Shown one piece after another: positions 1 to 8,146 of a stretch of DNA of 64,000 nucleotides. The position numbers and the translations under genes were made by a program. Origin of the DNA: Betaproteobacteria bacterium. Its GTDB lineage: Bacteria > Pseudomonadota > Gammaproteobacteria > Burkholderiales > Ga0077523. The stretch covers positions 1-64,000 of the forward strand of contig JADJPK010000008.1 in the NCBI GenBank assembly GCA_016713305.1. The letters are read 5' to 3'. Position 1 is the stretch's first letter, and each line of letters opens with the position of its first letter. The notes under the pieces are model-generated. The model was not told the origin of the DNA. It did not search any database and saw nothing but the letters and a program-made list of their open reading frames with translations.

Positions 1-77
1 TTCTTTCGAATACATGCTGCGTTTCTGCCGTAGCTGCATCGGTCGTGCGCACCTCCTCGACATGCTTGACGAAGGGT

Positions 78-117
78 TCCTTCCCCTTCAGGGGGAAGGA
101 CAGGATGGGGGTGGGGT
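78..117. repeat. Dispersed palindromic repeat, family A
   Basis: A short self-complementary core (CCTTCCCCTTCAGGGGGAAGG) is followed by ACAGGATGGGGGTGGG. Related copies lie near 2590-2790, 15200-15700, 43225 and 54215. On the minus strand this copy supplies the stop codon and the Pro-rich tail of the broken DUF559 gene, so it probably inserted at or spread into the 3' end of that gene. Confidence 0.7.
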
Positions 118-415
118 AGGAGAGTTCCCATTCAGCTCGATCCAGATTCGCTCCATCACCGCGTCCAGCTGCTCCAGAACCTCGTTGTTCCAGAACCGCA
201 GTACCAGGAATCCAGCCTTCTCCAGAATCTCCGTTCGTGCCTGATCCTGTTCTCGCATCTCGAGATGCTGTCCGCCATCGACTGACGACCAGCCGGCGCT
301 CCAGGCAAACGAAATCCAGGATGTAGTCCCCGAATGGATGTTGGCGTCTGAACTTGTACCCACCGACCTGCTCCAGGCGCAACGCCCCCCACAACCGCCG
401 CTCCGCGTCCGTCAT
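88..415 (-). pseudogene. DUF559 (restriction endonuclease-like fold) protein, frameshifted
   Basis: The first frame starts at an ATG at 415 and reads MTDAERRLWGALR, then YKFRRQHPFGDYILDF and ERRLVV. The second frame continues VDGGQHLEMREQ and ends with the family's RFWNNEVL motif. The break lies near 281-288, where a glutamate codon expected before VDGGQH is short by two bases. Together the two frames cover the full, roughly 110-residue DUF559/PD-(D/E)XK-like domain seen in small proteins related to very-short-patch repair nucleases. The catalytic acidic pair (D of VDGGQH and nearby residues) survives only in the second frame. The C-terminal tail PTPPPSCPSP and the stop are encoded by a family A repeat. 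The gene is likely dead unless the indel is a sequencing error. Confidence 0.7.
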
Positions 416-484
416 CCCCCGCCGCAGCTTCCGTTGCAGCGAATTTCCCCGCGCCCGGCGACTCGCCTGCCCGTCCACGACCGG

Positions 485-1498
485 TCAGTCCGCCGCGTAT
501 CCCTTCGGATTCCGGCTCTGCCAGTTCCACGAATCGCGGCACATGTCGTCGATGTCCAGCGTCGCCTTCCATCCCAGTTCGCGCAGTGCCGTAGAGGGGT
601 CCGCATACACCGTCGCCACATCGCCAGGTCGCCGCGCCACGATCCTGTACGGCACGTCCCGCCCCGATGCCTTCTTGAACGCGCTCACCATCTCCAGGAC
701 GCTGTAGCCGCGGCCCGTTCCGAGATTGACCGTGAGCAGGCCCGATTCGCCGGGCCGCTCCAGCGCCTTCACGTGTCCCAGCGCCAGATCCACCACGTGG
801 ATGTAGTCGCGCACGCCGGTTCCGTCGGGCGTGGGATAGTCGTCGCCGAACACGCTCAGGAACTCGCGCCGGCCCACGGCCACCTGCGCCACGAACGGCA
901 TCAGGTTATTGGGGATGCCTTGCGGGTCTTCTCCCATCAGGCCGGTCTTGTGAGCGCCCACGGGATTGAAATATCGCAGCAGAGAAATCTTCCAGGCCGG
1001 ATTCGACACCGCCAGATCCTGCAGGATCTGCTCTGCCATGGCCTTCGTCTGGCCGTAGGGGTTCGTGGGGCGGATCGGAGCGCTTTCACGGATCGGCACG
1101 CTGTCCGGGTCGCCGTACACCGTGGCGGACGAGCTGAACACGAGATGCCTTGCGCCCGCGGCGTCGAGCGCGCGAACGAGCGACGTGAGGCTGGTCAGGT
1201 TGTTCTCGTAGTAGTCGATGGGCTTGGCCACCGATTCGCCGACCGCCTTGAACGCGGCGAAGTGGATCGCCGCGTCCACCGCGTGCTCCTTGACGATGGC
1301 CGTCACCCGGTCCAGATCCTGTACCCGGCCGCGGTAGAACGGCACCTTCTTCCCGGTGATGGTTTCGATGCGCCGGAGGACTTCCTCGTGGCTGTTGGAC
1401 AGGTCGTCGATCACCACCACTTCGTGCCCCGCGGCGAGCAATTCGACGCAGGTGTGGGATCCGATGTAGCCGGCGCCGCCGGTGACGAGCACTTTCAT
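485..1498 (-). CDS. galE: UDP-glucose 4-epimerase GalE
   Basis: A 337-residue extended SDR that interconverts UDP-glucose and UDP-galactose for cell-surface sugars and galactose use, in the cytoplasm. The N-terminal Rossmann motif is GGAGYIG (residues 7-13). The catalytic pair sits in NPYGQTKA (Y148 and K152) after SSSATVYG. The phrase FNPVGAH is typical of GalE rather than of dTDP-glucose dehydratases. I chose the ATG at 1498 (MKVLVTGG) because 24 residues upstream of it in the same frame look unlike the family. It lies 118 bases after coxD on the same strand, so it may be the last gene of that transcript, but its function is unrelated. The length is normal. Confidence 0.95.
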   Translation of the reverse strand: MKVLVTGGAGYIGSHTCVELLAAGHEVVVIDDLSNSHEEVLRRIETITGKKVPFYRGRVQDLDRVTAIVKEHAVDAAIHFAAFKAVGESVAKPIDYYENNLTSLTSLVRALDAAGARHLVFSSSATVYGDPDSVPIRESAPIRPTNPYGQTKAMAEQILQDLAVSNPAWKISLLRYFNPVGAHKTGLMGEDPQGIPNNLMPFVAQVAVGRREFLSVFGDDYPTPDGTGVRDYIHVVDLALGHVKALERPGESGLLTVNLGTGRGYSVLEMVSAFKKASGRDVPYRIVARRPGDVATVYADPSTALRELGWKATLDIDDMCRDSWNWQSRNPKGYAAD

Positions 1499-1616
1499 GG
1501 GTGAGTTGTCGCGATGGAAACGAACGGGGTCACCATGCACGGGACGAGCCAGGGAGGACCGGCCGGGCACAGCAAGTGATAGCTCCGGGCAATCCGGCGG
1601 CCGGCAGAACGCCGGG

Positions 1617-2501
1617 TCAGGCGACTACGCCAAGGCTCGCCAGCTTGGCCTTCACGGCCGCAAGATCGTCCTGGTACTTGAGCAGCACGCCCAGGGTATC
1701 GCCCACCACGGACTGTGACAGGGACGGCTGGGCCAGCGCCACCAGGGCACGGCCCCAGTCGAGCGTCTCGGCGACGCCTGGCGGCTTGAAAAGATCCATG
1801 CCCCGCAGCCGCTGGACGAAGTCGACGACCTGCCGGGCCAGCCGCTGCTCCAGGTCCGGGACCTTGCGCCGCACGATCGAAAGTTCGCGTTCCATGTCCG
1901 GGTAGTCCACCCAGTGGTAGACGCAGCGGCGCTTCACGGCGTCGTGGATCTCGCGCGTGCGGTTGGACGTGATGACCACGATGGGCGGGGACGGCGCCTT
2001 GACGGTGCCGATCTCGGGGACCGTCACCTGGAAGTCGGACAGCACTTCCAGCAGATAGGCCTCGAAGGGTTCGTCGGCACGGTCCAGTTCGTCGATGAGC
2101 AGGACCGGCATGCCTTGCGGCCCCGGTTCCAGCGCCTGCAGCACGGGACGCCGGATGAGAAATCGCTCGGAGAAGATGTCGGCGGAAATCGCGTTGCGGT
2201 CATGCACGCCCTGCGCTTCGAGCAGGCGGATCTCGATCATCTGCCGCGCGTAGTTCCATTCGTATACCGCGGAGGCCACGTCGAGGCCCTCGTAGCACTG
2301 CAGCCGCACGAAGGGCCGGTCCAGAGTGCGGGCCAGCACCTTGGCGATCTCGGTCTTGCCGACGCCGGCCTCGCCTTCGAGAAAGAGCGGCCGGCCGAGG
2401 GCGAGCGCCAGAAACACCGCGGTCGCAAGGCTGCGCTCGGCGACGTAGTCGGCCGAGGCGAGGAGGGCGGCGGTGCTGTCGATGTCTGGGGGCAGGGGCA
2501 T
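1617..2501 (-). CDS. coxD: MoxR-family AAA ATPase, CoxD-like
   Basis: A 294-residue AAA+ ATPase of the MoxR type. Walker A is GEAGVGKT (43-50), Walker B is VLLIDELDR (133-141), and sensor 1 is the TSNRTRE stretch. CoxD proteins are thought to help mature the bimetallic active site of CO dehydrogenase-type molybdenum hydroxylases, acting with the VWA protein CoxE. Here it follows coxS and coxM on the minus strand after a 300-base gap filled with repeats, while the matching coxE lies 20 kb away at 22004. The assignment to CoxD rather than a generic MoxR rests on size, on the N-terminal start and on the neighbouring hydroxylase subunits. No damage is seen. Confidence 0.85.
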   Translation of the reverse strand: MPLPPDIDSTAALLASADYVAERSLATAVFLALALGRPLFLEGEAGVGKTEIAKVLARTLDRPFVRLQCYEGLDVASAVYEWNYARQMIEIRLLEAQGVHDRNAISADIFSERFLIRRPVLQALEPGPQGMPVLLIDELDRADEPFEAYLLEVLSDFQVTVPEIGTVKAPSPPIVVITSNRTREIHDAVKRRCVYHWVDYPDMERELSIVRRKVPDLEQRLARQVVDFVQRLRGMDLFKPPGVAETLDWGRALVALAQPSLSQSVVGDTLGVLLKYQDDLAAVKAKLASLGVVA

Positions 2502-2802
2502 GGTTCAGGCGATGGCAGGCGGCGAGTCGAAATGAAGGAGATCTCGGTCTCCATGCTTCACACGGGAGAAGTTGCCGAAAGCTGCTGAACCCATCCTCAC
2601 CCTGTCCCTCTGATTCACCCCGGAAAGTCTGCGAGTTTCCAGGGGCCCCGGCTTGAAGGAGAGGGAACCTGCTGCATCGGTCGGTCCGGTCCAACCATCG
2701 CCGCGAAACGAGATCTGCTAATCACTGGCTCGGCGCTTCCCCATGCGTCCCCTCTCCTTCAAGGAGAGGGACAGGGTGAGGATGGGGTAGACAAACAGAA
2801 AA
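2502..2802. repeat. Intergenic gap with inverted family A repeats
   Basis: This 301-base gap between coxM and coxD carries no gene. It holds two family A-like elements in opposite orientation: CATCCTCACCCTGTCCCTC near 2593 and CTCCTTCAAGGAGAGGGACA near 2754, each with its own small palindrome. The two facing copies could form a long hairpin in the transcript between coxM and coxD. Whether this attenuates coxD is not known. Confidence 0.6.
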
Positions 2803-3606
2803 TCACCCTCCGCGCAGCGCTTCCTCCACCGCTCTTGCCGCCATCACGCCGATCAGATGCGCCCGGTACTCCGCGCCTGCGTGCATGTCGCTGTTGAGAT
2901 CGTCGGCCGGCACCGCGATGCCCTTTGCCGTATCGGCGGTGAACGACTTTGCCAGCGCGGCTTCCATCGCCGGCACACGGAACACGCCCGGCCCCGCGCC
3001 GGTCACGGCCACGCGCACCCCCGCATCCGTCTGCGCGACGAAAACGCCCCCCAGGGCATACCGCGACGCCGGGTTCGGAAACTTGGCGTATCCCGCCTTC
3101 TTCGGTATCGGGAACCACACCGAGGTAATCAGTTCTCCCGGCTCCAGTGCCGTCTCGTACATGCCGGTGAAGAAATCGTCCGCCGCGATCCTGCGCTTGT
3201 CGGTGACGATCGTCGCACCGAGCGCCAGCGCCGCCGCCGGATAGTCCGCTGCCGGATCGTTGTTGGCGACGGATCCGCCGATCGTCCCGACGTTGCGGAT
3301 CATGCGGTCGCCGATGCCACCCGCCAGCCTGGCCAGCGCGGGGATCGCCTTCTGCACGTCCTTGGAGTCCGCCACCGCGGCGTGAGTGGTCATGGCACCG
3401 ATCACCACATTGCCACCGTCGACACACACCCCGCGGAGTTCCGCGACGCCGCTCAGGTCCACGAGATCGGATGGCGCCGCGAGCCGCAGCTTCATCGCGG
3501 CGAGCAGCGTCTGGCCTCCAGCCAGGAACCGGCCATCGTCCGCATCGGAGAACTTGGAGAGGGCATCGCTCACGCTCGCGGCCCGCTGAAACTGGAATTC
3601 GTACAT
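2803..3606 (-). CDS. coxM: Molybdenum hydroxylase FAD-binding medium subunit (CoxM-like)
   Basis: A 267-residue FAD subunit of a xanthine oxidase-family enzyme. The first FAD motif is AGGQTLLAAMK (29-39) and the second is TIGGSVANNDPAAD (108-121), matching CoxM and CutM. It passes electrons from the 2Fe-2S small subunit to the respiratory chain, at the inner face of the membrane in known CO dehydrogenases. It begins 13 bases after coxS, which makes an operon certain. The usual order in such operons is small, large, medium or medium, small, large. Here no large-subunit gene is adjacent, and the only candidate lies at 12006 on the other strand. The substrate cannot be told from this subunit. 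Confidence 0.9.
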   Translation of the reverse strand: MYEFQFQRAASVSDALSKFSDADDGRFLAGGQTLLAAMKLRLAAPSDLVDLSGVAELRGVCVDGGNVVIGAMTTHAAVADSKDVQKAIPALARLAGGIGDRMIRNVGTIGGSVANNDPAADYPAAALALGATIVTDKRRIAADDFFTGMYETALEPGELITSVWFPIPKKAGYAKFPNPASRYALGGVFVAQTDAGVRVAVTGAGPGVFRVPAMEAALAKSFTADTAKGIAVPADDLNSDMHAGAEYRAHLIGVMAARAVEEALRGG

Positions 3607-3619
3607 GGCGTCTCCGGAT

Positions 3620-4093
3620 TCAGGAACGCATCGCTTTCGCGCCGGCTTCGATGGCGCTCACGATGTTGTGGTAACCGGTACAGCGGCACAGGTTGCCGTC
3701 GAGTTCTTCGCGAATCTCCTCGCGCGTCGGCTCCGGGTTGCGCGCGACGAGGTCCAGCGCGCTCATCACCATGCCCGGCGTGCAGTAGCCGCACTGCAGG
3801 CCGTGATGGTCGCGGAAGGCGGCCTGCATGGGATGGAGAGAACCGTCGGCAGGTGACACGCCTTCGATCGTCAGCACCTCGGCGCCCTGGGCCTGAAGGG
3901 CCAGGACGTTGCACGCCTTCACGGCGCGGCCGTTCAGGTGGACGGTACAGGCGCCGCACTGGGCGGTGTCGCAACCGATGTGGGCGCCGGTGAGGCGCAG
4001 TTCGTCGCGGAGGAAATTCACGAGCAGGGTGCGCGGTTCGACGTCGGCCGCGACGTCGCGGCCGTTGACCTTGAGAGTGAGCTTGGCAGGCAT
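3620..4093 (-). CDS. coxS: Molybdenum hydroxylase 2Fe-2S small subunit (CoxS-like)
   Basis: A 157-residue iron-sulfur subunit. The plant-type ferredoxin cluster uses C41, C46, C49 and C61 (GCDTAQCGAC, then C). The C-terminal helical cluster uses C101, C104, C136 and C138 (CGYC and CRCTGY). These eight cysteines are the full set for the family. It shuttles electrons from the molybdenum cofactor in the large subunit to FAD in CoxM. It is the first gene of the coxS-coxM-coxD run. The 56 bases upstream lead directly into the 3' end of the regulator operon on the same strand, so read-through from 4150 is possible. The start ATG at 4093 fits the family length. Confidence 0.93.
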   Translation of the reverse strand: MPAKLTLKVNGRDVAADVEPRTLLVNFLRDELRLTGAHIGCDTAQCGACTVHLNGRAVKACNVLALQAQGAEVLTIEGVSPADGSLHPMQAAFRDHHGLQCGYCTPGMVMSALDLVARNPEPTREEIREELDGNLCRCTGYHNIVSAIEAGAKAMRS

Positions 4094-4149
4094 GTAGTGC
4101 TCCAGAAAGCCGGCTGCGGAAGACAGTCCTTAAGGATACTTGATAACCG

Positions 4150-6648
4150 TCACGCAAAGGCCCCCAGGGCGGCCTCCAGCCGGCCCAGCGCGGGCCTCGC
4201 CCCGGCCGTCAGGCACCGCGAGTGCAGGCCTGCGAGTTCCGTCCGCAGCGCGTCCGTACGCTCGCCTTCCAGATGGCGGACCAGCGCGCGCGTGCGGTCG
4301 ATCACCAGCTGCGGCCAGGCCGTGACCTCCCCGTCCAGATAGCGCTCCAGCGCCTGGGCCTCCTCGAGCGCCTGCCCTGGGTCGCGTTCCGACAGGGCGA
4401 TTTCCGCGGCGATGGCATGAAAGTGCAGGTGGTTGTGGCTTACCGCGCCCCTGCCGAGGATGTCCCGCCCTTCCGCGAGCGCCCGCGCGCGCTGCCTGGG
4501 GTCGTGGCTCATCCAGGCGAGGCATGCGAGCACGATCGGACCGCAGTAGGTGAGTGCCGACGCGCGCACCAGGTCCAGCGCGTTTTCCAGCTGACGGCAG
4601 GCATCCTCGCGGCTGCCCAGCGCCCACATCGCCATGGCGGAGTAGGTGATGCCGTCGGCCTCGAAGCGGCGGGCACCGATCCGGCGGGACAGTTCGATGC
4701 AGCGGTCCGAGGCCGCCGCGACCTCGTTCCACTGACCTGCGATGCAGCCGATCTCCGCCCGCACGGCCTGGGCGATGGCTTCCGCGCGCACGCTGCGGAT
4801 CGCGCGCGAGAGCTCCGCCGCGTGATCGCTCAGCTTCGCTCCCAGTTGAAGCTCCAGCTGGTAGGCGTGTGTCACGGCCAGCATGGGCAGGTTGGAGATC
4901 TCCACCTGGCGCAGGTGCCGCCCCCGTGCGACCTCCACGCACTCGCCGAAGAGGCGGTGAGCCGTGGCGAACCGGCCGCGCTGGTATTCCGCATCGCCGA
5001 GACCGCCGAGCGCCTGGGCCTGAAGCTCGATGGCGCTCACCTGTCGCGAAAGCGCGTGCGCTCTGGCGTAGGCGGCAAGGCACTCCGTCGCACGGCCCAA
5101 CGGAAACAGTGCATTGCCTCTGAGCAGCTCCACGCGCGCGGTCAGCCGCGTGTCTTCCAGGCGATGGGCCAGTACCGTGGCGTCGTCCAGTTGGGCGAGC
5201 GCCTCCGCTTGCCGGTCCGTGAGGCGCAGGCATTCGGCCAGGGCGATGCGGATCCTGCAGCGCAGCTCTTCGTTCACGGTGCCGTTCAGCGCCTCGCGCA
5301 GCCTGACTTCCGCCCCGGCGGCATCGTTGCATTCCAGCAGCGACTCTCCCGCCACGTACCCCAGTTCGGCGCGCAGCGGCGGGTCCGCCGTGCAGGCAAG
5401 CCCGCGCTCGGCCAGCGCCAGTGCACGCTCGAAGTGCCCGCGCGACGCCTCGAGCGCAGCCGCTTCGAGGAACCGGGTGGCGGCTCCCGGATCGCCCGCG
5501 GCCGCGGCGTGTCCGGCAGCGACGGCCGGGTCGCGCCCGGCGAACTGCGCGGCGGCTCGCTGGTGGAGCGTCCGCTTCATTGGTGTGCGCAACGCGTCGC
5601 TCACCGAATCCCGGATGAGCGCGTGCGCAAAGCGCAGTTCGTCGCCCTCTGCGCTCATGAGTGCCCTGGCGATCAGCGGCTGGGGTTCGTACAGCGGATC
5701 GTCCAGCGTCGCGCGAAGGGCATCGAGATCGAAGCGATGTCCCAGGATGGCGGCTGCCTGAAGGGCAGCGCGGTCCCGCGGTTCCAGCGAATCCACGCGC
5801 GCCAGCACGATGTTCTGGATGGAGCCGGGCAACGTTCCTGCCGCGCCTGCGCCATGCCGGAGCAACTGGTCGAGAAAGAACGGATGGCCCTGCGCCCGCT
5901 CCACGCAGGAGTCGAGAAATCCGGCATCGTCGACTCCATAGCTCCACGCCAGGCGGCGCGAGTCGTCGCGGGACAGCGGGGACAGCGAAAGCTCGGTGAT
6001 GGCGTCCGCGCCGATCGCGTCGCTCCACGCGTCCGTCTCCAGGTCCAGACCGCGGCGAGTCGACAGCACCAGCAGCACGGGCTCCGTCTTCGCGCCGAGC
6101 GCCACGGCCCGGAGAAGGTCCGCAGACAGCTCGTCGGTCCAATGGTGGTCGTCGACGGCCAGCACGAGTGCCGCGTGCCGTGCCGCGGCGGTCGTCAGTC
6201 TCACGAGCGCGAACTCCACCGCCCGCTGCCGGGCGGTTTCGTCCATCGCCTGCCACAGACCGGCGTCCCGTGCGGGCATCGGAACCTCCAGCAGGTGGGC
6301 GAGCGGCGCCCGCAGCGTGGAGGGGAGCGCCAGGCGCGCCAGCGATTCGTCCAGCGACGAGCCCGTGGGTGCCGACGGCGGATCGAGATCCAGCATGGAT
6401 GCCGCGAGCGCGGCGGCCGGCTTCAAGGCGCTCGTGCTCTCAACATCGGTGGCACGCACCAGATGCACGGCGAAATCGCGTTGCGCGGCGCGCAGCAGGA
6501 CCTCGGCCAGCAGACGGCTCTTGCCGATGCCGGCCTCGCCACCGATCACCAGGAGATGCCCCCGCCGTTCGGCCTGCACCGATCGCATGATCCCGCACGC
6601 GGCCTCCAGGCAGTCGTGCCGCCCGACGAACGCGCTCGCACGCTTCAT
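4150..6648 (-). CDS. AAA ATPase/TPR regulator, AfsR-like sensor half
   Basis: An 832-residue STAND-type ATPase. Walker A is GGEAGIGKS (36-44) after a typical FVGRHDCLEAA entry, and the Walker B-like VLAVDDHHW follows. Downstream are a winged-helix region and a long alpha-helical part with TPR-like repeats to the C-terminus. The ATG at 6648 overlaps the stop of the upstream gene by four bases (ATGA), so the two are translationally coupled. I read the pair as one AfsR/SARP-type regulator split into two polypeptides: a DNA-binding BTAD half (6645-8003) and this signalling half. No DNA-binding domain is evident here. The input signal is unknown. A much longer reading from 6846 is an artefact of the same frame. 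Confidence 0.8.
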   Translation of the reverse strand: MKRASAFVGRHDCLEAACGIMRSVQAERRGHLLVIGGEAGIGKSRLLAEVLLRAAQRDFAVHLVRATDVESTSALKPAAALAASMLDLDPPSAPTGSSLDESLARLALPSTLRAPLAHLLEVPMPARDAGLWQAMDETARQRAVEFALVRLTTAAARHAALVLAVDDHHWTDELSADLLRAVALGAKTEPVLLVLSTRRGLDLETDAWSDAIGADAITELSLSPLSRDDSRRLAWSYGVDDAGFLDSCVERAQGHPFFLDQLLRHGAGAAGTLPGSIQNIVLARVDSLEPRDRAALQAAAILGHRFDLDALRATLDDPLYEPQPLIARALMSAEGDELRFAHALIRDSVSDALRTPMKRTLHQRAAAQFAGRDPAVAAGHAAAAGDPGAATRFLEAAALEASRGHFERALALAERGLACTADPPLRAELGYVAGESLLECNDAAGAEVRLREALNGTVNEELRCRIRIALAECLRLTDRQAEALAQLDDATVLAHRLEDTRLTARVELLRGNALFPLGRATECLAAYARAHALSRQVSAIELQAQALGGLGDAEYQRGRFATAHRLFGECVEVARGRHLRQVEISNLPMLAVTHAYQLELQLGAKLSDHAAELSRAIRSVRAEAIAQAVRAEIGCIAGQWNEVAAASDRCIELSRRIGARRFEADGITYSAMAMWALGSREDACRQLENALDLVRASALTYCGPIVLACLAWMSHDPRQRARALAEGRDILGRGAVSHNHLHFHAIAAEIALSERDPGQALEEAQALERYLDGEVTAWPQLVIDRTRALVRHLEGERTDALRTELAGLHSRCLTAGARPALGRLEAALGAFA

Positions 6649-8003
6649 GTCGATCCGCCCCAGGCGGGCGCGCGCCACAGGCGTTGATCGCTGCCCAACG
6701 CCGAGACGACGGCGCCTTCCACCGGATCGGCCGCCAGGCGCTCGCCCAGGGCCTGCGCGATGCGGTCTGCGATCCATACTTCGCCTGCAGGCGCCGCTTC
6801 GACGATGCGGCCTGCCGCGCTCACTGGCGCTCCGCTGATGATCCACTGCCCCTCTTCAAGCGCCGCGATGACGCGGCCGGTCGCCACACCGGCGCGCGCC
6901 TTGAGCGCGGATCCCGCCATCCCCTGCAGATTTTCCACCGCTGCGAGGATCGACAGGCTCGCATCGACGATGCGCGCCGCGTCGTTGCCTCTGGCCACGG
7001 GGGCGCCGAAGACGATCATGACCCGCGCACCGATGAAGTTGGCGAGCATGCCGCCGCGCGCCTGCACGATGTTGCGCACGGCACTGCGATAGCGCGTGAG
7101 AAATTCGTGGACGAGATCCACGTCGTGCGTGGCCGAATACGCGGCGAAGCCGGACACGTCGGCGATCGCGACGAATGCCTCGCGCGCATCGGAAGCTGCC
7201 GCGTCGGCCTCCGTACGGCCGGTCTCTGTCCGAGCGGGCGCGTCGAGGGCGGTCGGTGGTGTGCCTGGAATGAGCGTCTGACGGCGCTCCGGATCGACCA
7301 GCTTGCGGTACAGCGACTCCGTTTCGGGTTCCGGCCGCGTGCCCAGCTCCGTGCCAAGCAGTTCCCGGCAGCGGCGGTACTGCCGGATCGCATCGGCCGG
7401 CCGCCCCAGCGCCACATACAGCTGCATGACGCGGCGGTGCAGATCCTCCTGCAGCGGATCGATGGCGAGCACCCGCAGCGCGTTTTCGACGGCGCGGCCG
7501 GCATCGCCGCTTCGCGCAAGCACGTCCACGATCCGCGTGCCCGATTGGGTGGCCAGCCGGCGCAGCCGTTCCGCTTCGACGCGGCGCCACTGTTCGAATT
7601 CGGGCGCGTCCAGCTGCAGACCTGCGAGCAGTTCCCCGCCATAACGCTGCAGCGCAGGCTCCGCGACGCGCAAGTCGTCGTGCCCGGCCCCCTGCTCGAA
7701 TTGCCACACGTCGACATCCGTCAGCGCGGACGAGAGTGCGATGGATTCCGTGTCCGCCTCCAGCAGCGGCGCGACCCGGCGCAGCGCAGCCAGGCACTGG
7801 CGCAGGCTCGTGCGCGCCTGCTCTTCGCTCGCCTCGGGCCACAGCATCGATGCCATGGCGGCGCGGGACGCCGAGCGCGCTCGCGACAGGCAGATCCATG
7901 CGAGCAGGGCGCGGCACTTCTTCGGCGGCAGGGCGCACGGGTCGCCATCGAGACCGGTCAGCTCGAAGCCGCCCAGCAGATGCAAACGGAATGACATCAT
8001 CAC
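6645..8003 (-). CDS. SARP-type BTAD transcription regulator with degenerate class III cyclase domain
   Basis: A 452-residue protein. Residues 5-100 form an OmpR/SARP-like winged helix, residues 100-240 a bacterial transcriptional activation domain (BTAD) with TPR-like helices, and residues 275-430 a class III nucleotide cyclase fold. In the cyclase part the first metal ligand is present (D282 in IADVSGF), but the second, normally in an IGD motif, is alanine (A326 in IGARVM). The domain is therefore probably a ligand or protein-interaction module rather than an active cyclase. It is followed by the coupled ATPase gene. It is divergent from the TPR gene at 8147, and the shared gap holds two TTCACGC direct repeats, the kind of site SARP proteins bind. 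Confidence 0.83.
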   Translation of the reverse strand: MMMSFRLHLLGGFELTGLDGDPCALPPKKCRALLAWICLSRARSASRAAMASMLWPEASEEQARTSLRQCLAALRRVAPLLEADTESIALSSALTDVDVWQFEQGAGHDDLRVAEPALQRYGGELLAGLQLDAPEFEQWRRVEAERLRRLATQSGTRIVDVLARSGDAGRAVENALRVLAIDPLQEDLHRRVMQLYVALGRPADAIRQYRRCRELLGTELGTRPEPETESLYRKLVDPERRQTLIPGTPPTALDAPARTETGRTEADAAASDAREAFVAIADVSGFAAYSATHDVDLVHEFLTRYRSAVRNIVQARGGMLANFIGARVMIVFGAPVARGNDAARIVDASLSILAAVENLQGMAGSALKARAGVATGRVIAALEEGQWIISGAPVSAAGRIVEAAPAGEVWIADRIAQALGERLAADPVEGAVVSALGSDQRLWRAPAWGGST

Positions 8004-8030
8004 GGCACCGGAAGGTGGCCAGCACGGATT

Positions 8031-8048
8031 TTCACGCTTTATTCACGC
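8031..8048. promoter_or_regulatory. Candidate SARP operator: TTCACGC direct repeats at 11-bp spacing
   Basis: TTCACGC occurs at 8031-8037 and again at 8042-8048, exactly 11 bp apart. A weaker CACG half lies near 8067. SARP regulators bind heptameric direct repeats with 11-bp periodicity, and a SARP-type gene starts 28 bp away. The site sits between divergent promoters and could control both units. The inference rests on position and pattern only. Confidence 0.4.
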
Positions 8049-8146
8049 CAATCACAACGGCTCTCTCACGCGTCTTCGATTCAATGCCTCCATCGACCGG
8101 TGCTCCCGCCGGGCACGACAAGACACCCTGAACGGAGGAACACGTG

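Noticed and set aside
4222..6687. Long plus-strand frame of 821 codons
   Set aside because: It is the mirror of the ATPase gene, with biased His/Arg/Gln-rich composition and no domain. Such antisense frames are common in GC-rich DNA.
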